Source of the DNA: Gammaproteobacteria bacterium
GTDB taxonomy: Bacteria > Pseudomonadota > Gammaproteobacteria > Acidithiobacillales > Acidithiobacillaceae
Length of the DNA: 64,000 bases
Assembly (NCBI GenBank): GCA_023381645.1
Contig: JAMCRJ010000089.1
Span: 12,973 to 76,972, forward strand
Direction: 5' to 3'
Shown: in pieces, positions 37,523-46,634 of the stretch
Numbering within the stretch: the stretch's first letter is position 1
Layout of the letters: each line of letters begins with the position of its first letter
Notes under the pieces: model-generated
The model's input: only the letters and a program-made list of their open reading frames with translations
Databases searched by the model: none
What the model was told of the DNA's origin: nothing
Made by a program: the position numbers and the translations under genes

Positions 37523-37825
37523 TCAACGGACGCTGCAGAAAACATCGCTCATCATGGAAATCAGGCGCAGGGTACGGGGGTCACCTACACGGTAATACAC
37601 TTTGTTGGCGTCCTTACGGGCGCGAAGAATATCTTTCTCACGCAAAATAGCGAGATGTTGGGAGATGTTGCTCTGGGTAGTGCCGACGGCAGACACGATA
37701 TCCTGCACACTCATCTCTTCCGATCCCAGCACGCACAAAACCTTGAGGCGCAGGGGGTGCGCCATGGCCTTCAGGGAACGGGAGGCCTGTTCAATATCCT
37801 CTTCACGGGTTGGTAACTGATCCAT
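37523..37825 (-). CDS. ArsR-family repressor of the SqrR/BigR/YgaV (persulfide-sensing) type
   Basis: A 100-residue winged-helix repressor: AMAHPLRLKVLCVLG, MSVQDIVSAVGTTQSNISQHL (recognition helix), and the wing ARKDANKVYYRVGDPRTL. It has no metal-site CxC. Instead it has just two cysteines, Cys31 in helix 2 and Cys97 near the C-terminus, 66 residues apart. This spacing equals that of the redox pair in SqrR (as remembered, C41 and C107), which forms a tetrasulfide when reactive sulfur is present. AGAGG precedes the ATG at 37825. It is upstream of the tolC-mfp-RND-DUF2892-rhodanese-grxC operon, 247 bp from tolC. Confidence 0.85.
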   Translation of the reverse strand: MDQLPTREEDIEQASRSLKAMAHPLRLKVLCVLGSEEMSVQDIVSAVGTTQSNISQHLAILREKDILRARKDANKVYYRVGDPRTLRLISMMSDVFCSVR

Positions 37826-37900
37826 AATCATGCCTCTTGGTGTATAGTATCTTATTGACTTCGCTTATAATTACCAAAAACCGCGGTGCTTGCGGTCACC

Positions 37901-37929
37901 TTGCCATTTTTTGTCCATCCGCATAGAAT
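37901..37929 (+). promoter_or_regulatory. promoter of tRNA-Gly
   Basis: TTGCCA (37901-37906), 17 bp and TAGAAT (37924-37929) end 9 bp before the tRNA. Confidence 0.65.
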
Positions 37930-37938
37930 CCACCACAA

Positions 37939-38012
37939 GCGGGTGTAGTTCAATGGCAGAACCTGAGCTTCCCAAGCTCATGGCGTGGGTTCGATTCCCA
38001 TCACCCGCTCCA
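37939..38012 (+). tRNA. tRNA-Gly(CCC)
   Basis: A 74-nt gene: acceptor GCGGGTG/CACCCGC, discriminator T, encoded CCA, anticodon stem TGAGC/GCTCA with loop TTCCCAA giving anticodon CCC, T arm with GTTCGATTC. It decodes GGG. Confidence 0.93.
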
Positions 38013-38124
38013 CTTCAAATACAAGGTTCAGGTTACCGCCACAACGCCAACTTTAATACCCATCAGCGATTAAGAATAACCCCATATGACCAATTAAGGA
38101 ACCCCGCGCCCCTTCAATGCGCGT

Positions 38125-39597
38125 TTAGAACAGCGGCTGCTCCAGCGCCAGCAACAGGTCATCCACTCGTTGGCGTACCACGGCAGTCATCTGGATGGGG
38201 CGGCCCCATTCCCGGGCAGTCTCTCCAGGCAGTTTATTGGTGGCGTCCATACCCACTTTACCACCGAGTCCGGCAACCGGCGAAGCGAAGTCGAGATAAT
38301 CGATGGGCGTATTTTCGACGGGGGTAATGTCGCGCACCGGGTCCATCCGGGTGGTCATCGCCCAGATCACATCTTCCCAACGGCGCACATCGATGTCTTC
38401 GTCCACCACGATGATGAACTTGGTGTACATGAACTGTCGCAAAAAGCCCCAGATACCGAACATGACTCTTTTTGCATGACCGGGGTAACCCTTGCGGATG
38501 CTGACAACGGCCAGACGGTAGGAGCAGCCCTCCGGCGGCAGATAAAAATCCACAATTTCCGGGAACTGTTTCTGCAGCAGGGGCACGAAGACTTCGTTGA
38601 GGGCCGCACCCAGTATGGCCGGTTCATCGGGGGGGCGGCCGGTGTAGGTACTGTGGTAAACAGGATTTTCGCGGTGGCTGATGGTTTCCACGGTGAACAC
38701 CGGAAAACGCTCGGTCTCATTGTAGTAGCCGGTGTGGTCTCCAAAAGGTCCTTCCACCGCCATGTCATCCGGGTAAATATGCCCTTCCAGGACGATCTCC
38801 GCGCGCGCGGGCACCTGTAGCGGAACGCTCAGGGCATTGGCGAGCTCAGTACGCCCGCCACGCAGTAGGCCGGCGAACTGGTGTTCGGAAATGGTATCGG
38901 GAATAGGAATGACCGCCGCCAGGATGGTTGCCGGATCGGCGCCGTAGGCTACGGCAACAGGGAATGGCTCGCCCGGGTGCGCTTTCTGGAATTCACGCAG
39001 GTCCTGGGCCCCCCCCCGGTGCGCCAGCCAGCGCATGATCACCCGGTTACGACCAATGACCTGTTGCCGGTAGATACCCATATTGGCCCGCCGCTTATGT
39101 GGCCCTTTGGTCACGGTCAGGCCCCAGGTCATGAGCGGCGCCGCGTCTTCGGGCCAGCAGGTCTGCACCGGCAGGGCAGCAAGGTCGACCCCCTCTCCGC
39201 GCAGGATGATTTCCTGGCAGGGAGGGCGACTCAGGGTAGTCGGCGCCATGTACAGAATCTTGCGCAGGGTGGGCAATTTGTCCCAGAGGTCGCGCAGCCC
39301 GCGGGGCGGGTCGGGTTCCTTGAGATAGGCCAGTAGCTGACCGATCTGGCGGAGATCCGCCAGGGATTCGCCCCCCATTCCCAGCGCCACGCGTTCCGTC
39401 GTCCCGAACAGGTTGCCCAGCACCGGCATGTCGTAGCCGATGGGCCGGGTGAACAGAATGGCCGGCCCTGCCGCCCGCAAGGTTCGATCACAGATTTCCG
39501 TCATCTCCAGTTTGGGAGAGACGGGCACGTCCAGCCGGCGCAACAGATCGCGCTTTTCCAAGTCGGCCAAAAAGGCGCGAAGGTCACGGTAGCTCAT
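38125..39597 (-). CDS. ubiD: 3-octaprenyl-4-hydroxybenzoate decarboxylase (UbiD)
   Basis: Prenylated-FMN-dependent decarboxylase of ubiquinone synthesis. The 490-residue protein begins [19 protein letters not shown], and carries the UbiD core: [17 protein letters not shown] metal/prFMN region, the catalytic Glu/Arg segment in [19 protein letters not shown] and [20 protein letters not shown]. The length fits family members of 485-495 residues. UbiX, which makes the cofactor, is not in the window. It follows the PhnD-like gene by 24 bp and may be the last gene of a tatD-tcdA-SCP2-PhnD-ubiD run. Confidence 0.95.
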   Translation of the reverse strand: MSYRDLRAFLADLEKRDLLRRLDVPVSPKLEMTEICDRTLRAAGPAILFTRPIGYDMPVLGNLFGTTERVALGMGGESLADLRQIGQLLAYLKEPDPPRGLRDLWDKLPTLRKILYMAPTTLSRPPCQEIILRGEGVDLAALPVQTCWPEDAAPLMTWGLTVTKGPHKRRANMGIYRQQVIGRNRVIMRWLAHRGGAQDLREFQKAHPGEPFPVAVAYGADPATILAAVIPIPDTISEHQFAGLLRGGRTELANALSVPLQVPARAEIVLEGHIYPDDMAVEGPFGDHTGYYNETERFPVFTVETISHRENPVYHSTYTGRPPDEPAILGAALNEVFVPLLQKQFPEIVDFYLPPEGCSYRLAVVSIRKGYPGHAKRVMFGIWGFLRQFMYTKFIIVVDEDIDVRRWEDVIWAMTTRMDPVRDITPVENTPIDYLDFASPVAGLGGKVGMDATNKLPGETAREWGRPIQMTAVVRQRVDDLLLALEQPLF

Positions 39598-39621
39598 GGC
39601 TGCATTGTAACCACAGCCAGA

Positions 39622-40494
39622 TTACTTTGTCCCGCTGTCGGGGTCCTCACGGGCGACGACAAAGGCACTGTCATCGATGGCCAGAGACGAAGTCGCGCGC
39701 AGATCGATGGCCTCGTGGCCGCTGATGTACTCTTCGGTAAGCATGGTCAGGCACGCCACCTCTTCGGCACTTACCGGCGCAAAACCGGAAAAGCCGACGT
39801 CCCGCAACAATGCCTGCCCCCGCGCCTCCTGGTCCATTTGGCAGAGTATCCGGGTAAGCAAATCCCGCTGCGCGGATAACCGTGGGCCAATACAGAACGC
39901 ATGGAACGCGAAGGCATCGTCGGAACGGTCTATAATGCGCAAACTATCACGAATCAGGCCGCTGGCACCGGCATAAACTTCGTCAAACAAAAAACCGACA
40001 TCCGCCTGTCCCTGTAGTATGGCCTTGAGTACCCCCTGGTAACTGCCAGTAAAGACGAATTCCAGGCGCGCCCGGTCGATCTCCGCTTTATCCAGCAGAA
40101 ACAACCCCACCATGTGAACCAGTGTGGCGGGATGGGCGGAGGCTATGCGGATACGCGGCGACAAATCCGTAATCTCCCGTACCGGACCGACCGCCGCGGT
40201 GCATAGGTATACTTCATCAAAATGGTCCCGGGGTTTGGCGATGGGTATAAAGTCCATCTTTTGTACGTATTGCACCCAGTCGAATGGGTTGGCGTAAACC
40301 AGATCGTAATGGTTGTCGAGCACCGCGGCGCGACAGGCGTCAAAGCCGTCATACGGCTGAAAATGCATTATCTGGCCCAGATGCCGCTGCAGATAGGTGT
40401 TCATCAAAAACCACCCCGGGAGGTTCTTTCCGGAGTAATTCGGATCTACCGTAAAGTTCAGTGTGACCTCAGTGGAGATTTGAGGAGATGGCAT
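39622..40494 (-). CDS. PhnD-like periplasmic-binding-fold protein lacking a signal peptide
   Basis: A 290-residue protein with the phosphate/phosphonate-binding (PhnD/SsuA/transferrin) fold: LDNHYDLVYANPFDWVQYV, FTGSYQGVLKAILQGQADVG and a C-terminal ALLRDVGFSGFAPVSAEE. The N-terminus (MPSPQISTEVTLNFTVDPNY) goes straight into the first strand, so no export signal is seen and it may be a cytoplasmic sensor. No ABC permease or ATPase genes are adjacent. It follows an SCP2-domain gene by 12 bp, so the two probably work together. Confidence 0.7.
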   Translation of the reverse strand: MPSPQISTEVTLNFTVDPNYSGKNLPGWFLMNTYLQRHLGQIMHFQPYDGFDACRAAVLDNHYDLVYANPFDWVQYVQKMDFIPIAKPRDHFDEVYLCTAAVGPVREITDLSPRIRIASAHPATLVHMVGLFLLDKAEIDRARLEFVFTGSYQGVLKAILQGQADVGFLFDEVYAGASGLIRDSLRIIDRSDDAFAFHAFCIGPRLSAQRDLLTRILCQMDQEARGQALLRDVGFSGFAPVSAEEVACLTMLTEEYISGHEAIDLRATSSLAIDDSAFVVAREDPDSGTK

Positions 40495-40506
40495 ACGTTG
40501 TTATCC

Positions 40507-40899
40507 TCAGATATCAAAATCTACGGGTATCTCACCGAGAATATTGAGGTGGATATTAAACGGCGTCATATATTTCATGGCCGTCATCATGGATCCCTTA
40601 AACTTGAGCCGTCGGGTCATCAAGGCCGATTTCCCACTGATTTCTCCCGACAGGATTTTCTGCCAGTGGTCCATGCTTGTCCACATGATGAAGTCGCGGC
40701 GCCGCCCGTCGGAAGGTCCGGCATAGATAACCTTCCCCGCCTTGCAGAACAACATGACGTGCGGGATATCAGGGCGATCTTCAATATAGTACTCCCAGGT
40801 GGCATTGAAGTTTTTCAGATCTTTCTGAATTTCCGGATGGGTATCCCACTGCTTGCCGACGAGACGAATCCACTCTGTACTCATAAATTTTGCTACCAT
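40507..40899 (-). CDS. SCP2 sterol-transfer-domain lipid-binding protein
   Basis: A 130-residue protein with the SCP2 fold: WEYYIEDRPDIPHVMLFCKA, DFIMWTSMDHWQKILSGEIS, MTRRLKFKGSMMTAMKYM. SCP2 domains bind lipids and, in UbiJ/UbiT, ubiquinone intermediates, so a link to nearby ubi genes is possible. The ATG at 40899 with GGGGA upstream is preferred; an in-frame ATG at 40956 would add a hydrophobic N-terminus. Confidence 0.72.
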   Translation of the reverse strand: MVAKFMSTEWIRLVGKQWDTHPEIQKDLKNFNATWEYYIEDRPDIPHVMLFCKAGKVIYAGPSDGRRRDFIMWTSMDHWQKILSGEISGKSALMTRRLKFKGSMMTAMKYMTPFNIHLNILGEIPVDFDI

Positions 40900-41008
40900 A
40901 ATCAGAGTCCCCGCGCTCAATACCGTGAACATCAAAGCACCCGATGACATCATCATCTTCCTCTATTGGGAAATATGATTTTTCCGGATGGCCCCCACAG
41001 ATTCCTAT

Positions 41009-41755
41009 TTAGACGTCATTGGGATTTTCGCCAGTTGCCAGCAAATGCTGGAGAACAATACCGGACAATACTACCCCGAAGAGCGCAGGCATGAAGGAAA
41101 TGGTGCCATTGACCGTTTTAGCCCGCCCGCCCGCACCGGGTACTTCCAAGGGAGGGGCTGCGCGGCGCGGGGATTCATCGGAGAAGACGGTCTGCACGTC
41201 GAGGGACGCGCCATTCTTGCGCAGCAGCGCGCGCAACTCACGGGCCAGGGGGCATTTTTCCGTCTGGTTGAGTCTTGCGACACGAACCCGGCGGGGATCG
41301 AGACGATTGCCCGCCCCCATGCTGGAAAAAACCGGCAAACCCAGGGTCTGCGCCGTCTGGATGAGGATCGCTTTGCAGGCGATGGCATCAATGCAATCCA
41401 CGACCATTTCCGCACCGCTGTCCGCCAGCAGGCGTGTGGCATTGTCCGCGCTGATGAACTCCTGATGGGTTTCAAGCACACAATCGGGATAAATATCCCG
41501 AATCCGCTCCGCCATTATCGCCACCTTGGGCTGATCCAGCGTGGAATGCAGGGCGACGATTTGCCGGTTGATATTGGAAATGCTGACCACGTCGTGGTCA
41601 ATGAGCGTGATATGCCCTATCCCGGCACGGGCAAGGTTTTCTGCGACATAACCGCCAACGCCACCGACGCCGGCAAGGAGCACATGGCGGTCGCGCAGAT
41701 TCGCGACAGCGGAAGCGCCCAGGAGAATTTCGGTACGAGCGAAGGCATGGGGCAT
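41009..41755 (-). CDS. tcdA: tRNA threonylcarbamoyladenosine dehydratase (TcdA)
   Basis: An E1/ThiF-like ATP-dependent enzyme that cyclises t6A in tRNA to ct6A. The 248-residue protein has the adenylation site LLAGVGGVGGYVAENLARAG, SNINRQIVAL, VVDCIDAIACKAILI and a C-terminal membrane-like segment (ISFMPALFGVVLSGIVLQHL), as in E. coli TcdA. The start shares one base with the tatD stop. MoeB and ThiF are less likely because the C-terminal hydrophobic helix is TcdA-like. Confidence 0.9.
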   Translation of the reverse strand: MPHAFARTEILLGASAVANLRDRHVLLAGVGGVGGYVAENLARAGIGHITLIDHDVVSISNINRQIVALHSTLDQPKVAIMAERIRDIYPDCVLETHQEFISADNATRLLADSGAEMVVDCIDAIACKAILIQTAQTLGLPVFSSMGAGNRLDPRRVRVARLNQTEKCPLARELRALLRKNGASLDVQTVFSDESPRRAAPPLEVPGAGGRAKTVNGTISFMPALFGVVLSGIVLQHLLATGENPNDV

Positions 41756-42570
41756 TATGACACGTCCTGAAGATGAAATAAGGTAAGGGCGTTTTGCGCG
41801 GTAATCCGGGCAATTTCCTGAACCGGAGTATGGCGCAACTGCGCTATATCAGCGATGATCTCGAGAAGATATGCGGGTTCATTGCGAGCGCCGGGATGCG
41901 CATGGGGCGGTTGCCACGGGGCATCCGTCTCTGCGAGCAGAAATTCCGTCGGAAGTGTGGCCGCTATCGCCCGCAGACGCCGGGCGCGAGGATACGTAAT
42001 GGCGCCGCCGAGTCCCAGTAAAAACCCCATATCCGTCAATCGCTGAGCCTGAACGGAGCTGCCTGAGAAGCTGTGCAACACTCCGCGCAACCGGGGAAAA
42101 CGGCGCAGAGTCAGGATCATTTCTTCCAGGTTCTGCCGCGCATGCAGAATGACCGGCAAGCCCAGTTGCTGCGCCATGGCGAGCTGCGTCGTGAAACCGG
42201 CACGCTGGCATGCAGCGTCAGGGGCGCCCGCACTGGCGTCGAGCCCGATTTCCCCCAAGGCGACCGCATCGGCAAGAAAAGTCGCCAGGGTCGCTTCCCA
42301 TTGGCCATCCCGATCCGCCAGATAGAGGGGATGTACACCATAGGCCGGATAAAGTCCGGGCCAGCGGCGGCAGGTTTCCCTGAGGCGGCCCCAATACCTG
42401 GGGGTATAGGCAGGGAGGACAATTTTGTGGACCCCGGCCATGTCTGCGCGGCACAGAACTGCATCGCGGTCATCGTCGAAGGCTGCATCATCCAGGTGGC
42501 AATGACTGTCTATCAGGCCATGCACGGACAGGTTCGCGATATTTTCGGCGCCAGCATCAAGGGAAGACAT
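41755..42570 (-). CDS. TatD-family metal-dependent hydrolase/DNase
   Basis: A 271-residue TIM-barrel hydrolase: LIDSHCHLDDAAF (HxH metal site), VALGEIGLDASAG (Glu ligand), LPVILHARQ, LRGVLHSFSGS and FLLAETDAPWQPP (Asp ligand). TatD proteins are 3'-5' exonucleases or deoxyribonucleases. It shares one base with tcdA downstream and is divergent from ubiH, 127 bp away. Confidence 0.88.
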   Translation of the reverse strand: MSSLDAGAENIANLSVHGLIDSHCHLDDAAFDDDRDAVLCRADMAGVHKIVLPAYTPRYWGRLRETCRRWPGLYPAYGVHPLYLADRDGQWEATLATFLADAVALGEIGLDASAGAPDAACQRAGFTTQLAMAQQLGLPVILHARQNLEEMILTLRRFPRLRGVLHSFSGSSVQAQRLTDMGFLLGLGGAITYPRARRLRAIAATLPTEFLLAETDAPWQPPHAHPGARNEPAYLLEIIADIAQLRHTPVQEIARITAQNALTLFHLQDVS

Positions 42571-42697
42571 CTGCCGATCTTACGGTGGCGGAACCTGGGA
42601 GTAAACGTGCCCCTTTCTGGACCAGGAAATTCAGTACTTGCTGCAAAGGGCATCTTGGTCTTAAATGGTTGGATAAAGTAGAGACCATGCGGGGGGA

Positions 42698-43930
42698 ATG
42701 ATGCGTACGTTGACGGCAGACCTGGCCATTCTGGGTAACGGTCCAGTGGCGCGCAGTCTGGTTCTGGCACTGGCGGACAGCCCGCTGCGGGTGCTGATGC
42801 TGGATACCTACCCCCTTGCCCAGGCACGACCGCGGCTGACGGAGCGAACCGTCGCCCTGGCCCTGGGCAGTCACCGCCTGCTCCGTCGTCTGGGGGTGGC
42901 CATGCCTCTGGCCGATGCCGCCGCTATCCGGACCGTGCAGATCACCCAACAGGGCATCAGTGGCCGGGTACTCCTGGAACACAGTCTGCTGGACGCGCCG
43001 GAGCAAAGGCTGGGGGAAGTGGTCGGTCTGGAGATCCTGACCGACGCATTGGCCATGCCACTGGCAACTTGTCGCACCCTTCAGCAGGAATCGCCGGGGC
43101 CGTTGCAGGCCATGCAGTGGTTTCCGGACCGGGTCCAGCTGGACTGGCCGGATTTGCGGGTAGAGGCGGCACTGACGGTGATCGCGGATGGCGGCCATGG
43201 CGAGCTCGCACGGCTGGCCGGTCTGCGACGCATGGGCTGGGATCACAACCGTCACGCCATCATCGCCACGGTGACCCCGCAGCAGCCCCTGCCCGGCATC
43301 GCTTTCGAGCATTTTCTGGAGAGCGGACCGCTGGCTTTCCTGCCCATCGGCAAGCATCAGTTCTCCATCGTCTGGAGTCTGCGCCCAGGGGATGCCAGTC
43401 GCGTCCTGGATCTCTCCGACGCAGATTTCCTGGTGGCCCTGAACCGCCAGCGACCTTCGTCACTACCGCCACTGGTCACAACCGGTCCGCGCAGTGTCTA
43501 TCCTCTGTTTTTCCAGAGGTTCTGGGCCGAACCCAGCCAGCGCCTGGCATTGGCGGGGAATGCCGCACAAACCCTGCATCCTTTGGCCGGGCAAGGCTAT
43601 AACCTGGGATTGCGGGATGTGCTGACTTTGGGCGCCCTGTTACGCGAGGCGGCCGAGCGTGGCGACGACCCGGGGAGCAGATCCCTGCTGGCCGATTACT
43701 CCCGTACCCGTCGCCGCGACCGGCTGGAGACCATTGCCTTTACCGAGACCATGAACCGCCTGTTCAGCAGTCCACGTCTGCCGCTGCGCTTGGCACGGGC
43801 CGCGGCTCTGACTCTGCTGGATCAGACAGCGCTGGGTAAGCGGGAACTGGCGGCGCGGCTGGCTGGCATTCATCTCCCGGTACAAAGCGCCATGCCGGAT
43901 CTGGTTACGGACGGCTACCATGTCAGATAA
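42698..43930 (+). CDS. ubiH: FAD-dependent ubiquinone-biosynthesis hydroxylase, UbiH-like
   Basis: A 410-residue flavoprotein monooxygenase. It has the N-terminal dinucleotide-binding fold (LAILGNGPVARSLVLALADS), the second FAD motif LALAGNAAQTLHPLAGQGYNLGLRD and a TERTVALAL segment. It is shifted from the canonical GxGxxG to GNGPVARS. UbiH hydroxylates C6 of the quinone ring, but paralogue specificity in this family is hard to assign from sequence. The ubiF/I-like gene overlaps it by 11 bp. Confidence 0.82.
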   Translation: MMRTLTADLAILGNGPVARSLVLALADSPLRVLMLDTYPLAQARPRLTERTVALALGSHRLLRRLGVAMPLADAAAIRTVQITQQGISGRVLLEHSLLDAPEQRLGEVVGLEILTDALAMPLATCRTLQQESPGPLQAMQWFPDRVQLDWPDLRVEAALTVIADGGHGELARLAGLRRMGWDHNRHAIIATVTPQQPLPGIAFEHFLESGPLAFLPIGKHQFSIVWSLRPGDASRVLDLSDADFLVALNRQRPSSLPPLVTTGPRSVYPLFFQRFWAEPSQRLALAGNAAQTLHPLAGQGYNLGLRDVLTLGALLREAAERGDDPGSRSLLADYSRTRRRDRLETIAFTETMNRLFSSPRLPLRLARAAALTLLDQTALGKRELAARLAGIHLPVQSAMPDLVTDGYHVR

Positions 43931-45107
43931 TGCTCGTTATGATCTTGTCATTTCCGGCGCCGGCATGGTGGGTGCCAGTCTGGCCCTGGCAGCCCAGCAG
44001 GCTGGCTTGCGCATCGCCGTGTTTGAAAAGCGCAGTGCTGCGGCATGTGCCGCGGCAGACCCCTTCGACCGCGCCAGCTTGATCGCCACCGGGTCCGTGC
44101 GTTTTCTGACCAGCCTGGGGGTTGATCCCGCATCGCTCGGCAGTGCCGTGGAACGCATGCGGGTATGGGACGCGGAAGACTCCGGCGGTATTCATCTGGA
44201 CGCCGAGGAAGGTGGGGAAGAACTGCTTGGGTATATTGTCGAGAATCGTCGCCTGGAGCAGGCCCTGCATACGGCGCTGGAAGAAGCCGGGCTATATATT
44301 CGCTACGGGCGGGAAATCACCGGCGCTGCCCCCGATGGCAAGGCCATGTACATCACCGACGCCTCTGGAACACAATCCCGCGGCACTCTGCTGGCCGTTG
44401 CGGAGGGTCGGCAGTCGCCATTACGCAAAGCGCTCATTCAGGCGCCGGTATTCCGGGAAAGCTATGGGCAGGACGCCATCACCGCCACCGTCTGGATGGA
44501 AAAGCCTCATCGCCACATCGCCTATCAACGATTCCTCTCCACCGGCCCGTTGGCGGTACTGCCTTTCGCTGACGACGCCGACGGACGTGCCCGCGCCTCC
44601 ATCGTCTGGAGTGCCAAACAGTCCCGTGCGCGCCACCTGATGGCCCTGGATGATGCGCGGTTTCTGCGCGAACTGCATGAGGCGTTTGGACCGCAACTGG
44701 GGCATTTCCAGGAGATCGGACGACGCAGCAGTTATCCGCTTTCTGGCCTGCACAGCAGCCGTTATATCGGGGAGCGCAGCGTATTGCTGGGGGATACCGC
44801 CCACGGTGTTCATCCATTGGCGGGTTTGGGAGTAAATCTGGGATTTCGTGATGCGGAACAACTGATGGCGGCTATCACCACCGCCCGTCAGCGTCATGAA
44901 GACTGGGGCGAACCCTCCGTACTGCGCCGCTATCAAAGCGTTCGACGGCCTGATAATCTCGTCACCGTACTGGCTTGTGGCGCCCTTAGTCACCTCTTCT
45001 CCAACCGCAGTCGCGGCCTCGCCCGGCTGCGCGACCTGGGGATGCTGGGAACTGGTGTCATCTCTCCGGTCAAACGTTTTCTCATCCGTCAGGCCATGGG
45101 CCTTTAA
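43920..45107 (+). CDS. FAD-dependent ubiquinone-biosynthesis hydroxylase, UbiF/UbiI-like
   Basis: A second 395-residue flavin hydroxylase: DLVISGAGMVGASLALAAQQ (GxGxxG), DPFDRASLIATGSVRFL, and LLGDTAHGVHPLAGLGVNLG with the second FAD motif. It hydroxylates another ring position of the ubiquinone precursor. Tandem UbiH/UbiF-type paralogues followed by ubiK are seen in several proteobacteria. Whether it acts at C5 or C1 cannot be decided here. Confidence 0.85.
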   Translation: MSDNARYDLVISGAGMVGASLALAAQQAGLRIAVFEKRSAAACAAADPFDRASLIATGSVRFLTSLGVDPASLGSAVERMRVWDAEDSGGIHLDAEEGGEELLGYIVENRRLEQALHTALEEAGLYIRYGREITGAAPDGKAMYITDASGTQSRGTLLAVAEGRQSPLRKALIQAPVFRESYGQDAITATVWMEKPHRHIAYQRFLSTGPLAVLPFADDADGRARASIVWSAKQSRARHLMALDDARFLRELHEAFGPQLGHFQEIGRRSSYPLSGLHSSRYIGERSVLLGDTAHGVHPLAGLGVNLGFRDAEQLMAAITTARQRHEDWGEPSVLRRYQSVRRPDNLVTVLACGALSHLFSNRSRGLARLRDLGMLGTGVISPVKRFLIRQAMGL

Positions 45108-45118
45108 GGAGATTGCAG

Positions 45119-45382
45119 ATGCAACACCGTATTGCCGACGATATCGCCGCCGCCATTGGCGACACCATTGCCCGACTGGGGACCGTCAAGGAAGACGTGG
45201 ACAAGCAGGCGCGTGCCATGCTTGCCAATGCGCTGGATCGTCTGGATCTGGTCACCCGTGACGAATTTGATGTGCAGCGGGAACTGCTCTCCCGCCTCGC
45301 CGCGCGGGTTGCCGCGCTGGAAGATCGCCTCGACGCCCTGGCACCCAAGGCCGCTTTGGACGAAGACGCCAGCAGGGATTGA
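45119..45382 (+). CDS. ubiK: ubiquinone biosynthesis accessory factor UbiK
   Basis: An 87-residue YqiC/UbiK (BMFP) protein: IADDIAAAIGDTIARLG, then VTRDEFDVQRELLSRLAARV and a C-terminal coiled coil. UbiK assists the ubiquinone-biosynthesis complex together with UbiJ. AAGGAG precedes the ATG at 45119, 11 bp after ubiF/I. Confidence 0.9.
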   Translation: MQHRIADDIAAAIGDTIARLGTVKEDVDKQARAMLANALDRLDLVTRDEFDVQRELLSRLAARVAALEDRLDALAPKAALDEDASRD

Positions 45383-45385
45383 GCC

Positions 45386-46324
45386 TTGCCGCTGGCGATA
45401 GTCCACAGCCGCGCCCTGACCGGGATACAGGCAGCAGGCGTCGCAGTGGAATGCGATCTGGGCCCCGGCCTGCCGACCTTTGCCGTAGTAGGTCTCGCTG
45501 AAACGGCGGTCAAGGAAGCCCGGGACCGGGTGCGTTCAGCCATTCAAAACAGCGGCTTCGAGTTTCCGGCACGACGGATGGTCGTCAATCTGGCCCCTGC
45601 CGACCTGCCCAAGGAAGGTGGCCGCTTCGATCTGCCCATGGCCATCGGCATTCTCGCCGCCAGCGGGCAACTTCCTGCGGCCGCACTGGAAAAGCTGGAG
45701 ATGATCGGTGAATTGGCACTGGATGGGAGCCTACGTCCGGTGACGGGCACGCTCTCCAGCGCACTGGCGGCGGGACAGGCGGGACACGCCATTCTGGTGC
45801 CGCAAGGCAACGCCCGGGAGGCCGCTTTTGCCCAAAGTACGCCGGTCTTTGCCTGCGCGAACCTGGCACAGGCCGCCGCCCACCTGCGCGGTACGGATCG
45901 CCTACCTGAAGTCGACTGCGGTGCGGAAAGCCCCGAATCGGCCCTTCCCTACCTTGATCTGCGCGATGTGCGTGGCCAGGAATCGGCCAAGCGGGCACTG
46001 ATCGTTGCCGCGGTAGGTGGTCATCACCTACTCCTATCGGGCCCGCCCGGCACGGGAAAAAGCATGCTGGCGGCACGACTACCCGGCCTGCTACCGCCCC
46101 TGCACCGCAGCGAGGCGCTGGAAGTAGCCGCCATCCACAGCCTGCAAGGGGACGGCTTCGATATCCGTCAGTGGGGCAGACGTCCGTTTCGCAGCCCCCA
46201 CCATAGTGCTTCTTCAGCGGCACTGGTGGGCGGTGGTTCGCACCCGCGCCCAGGTGAAATCAGTCTGGCACATCACGGCATTCTTTTCCTGGACGAAATG
46301 CCTTCCTTACAATATTGCCAATAA
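45386..46324 (+). pseudogene. comM: ComM/YifB magnesium-chelatase-like ATPase, cut by an insertion
   Basis: The first 306 residues are a good ComM: LAIVHSRALTG, VVGLAETAVKEARDRVRSAI, the Walker A site LLSGPPGTGKSMLAARLPG and the FRSPHHSASSAALVGGG segment. Similarity stops after HHGILFLDEMP, the Walker B motif, where the family normally continues with E-F and a long C-terminal helicase part. Six foreign codons (SLQYCQ) lead to TAA at 46322. ComM is a branch-migration helicase for natural transformation, so a truncated product should be inactive. The start is TTG, 3 bp after ubiK. The missing 3' half is not found in the window. Confidence 0.9.
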
Positions 46325-46634
46325 TTTTTACAATATCTGGTGATACATTTTCAACATCCTGTTTATAAAAATAAAATAGCGTTCAACCTTTTGCGTTTCC
46401 TGCATCAAATGCAGGTTTCCCGCATTCGTCATTCCCATATTGGAAATTCTCACCAATCCGAGTATCCCCCATAGGTTCAAGGAGTTGGAAGATTCTCATG
46501 TTTACAGGTTGATTTGATGGCTTTGTGCATGTTTTTTTCATTTAATGAGGTTTACACCCTCTTTACGAAACATATCTTCATGGTGTACAGTATCGATATG
46601 GGCATTTCCACTTTCCGGAGATTGCAAACGCATC
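46304..46634. other. left end of the element inserted in comM, AT-rich with repeats
   Basis: From the point where comM homology ends the sequence becomes AT-rich. TTACAATAT occurs twice, 21 bp apart (46307-46315 and 46328-46336). A perfect inverted repeat CCTGCAT-CAA-ATGCAGG is at 46399-46415. These may be binding sites of the recombinase. TTTACG and TACAGT with an 18-bp spacer at about 46561-46590 could drive the integrase gene. Otherwise no gene is seen. Confidence 0.55.
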
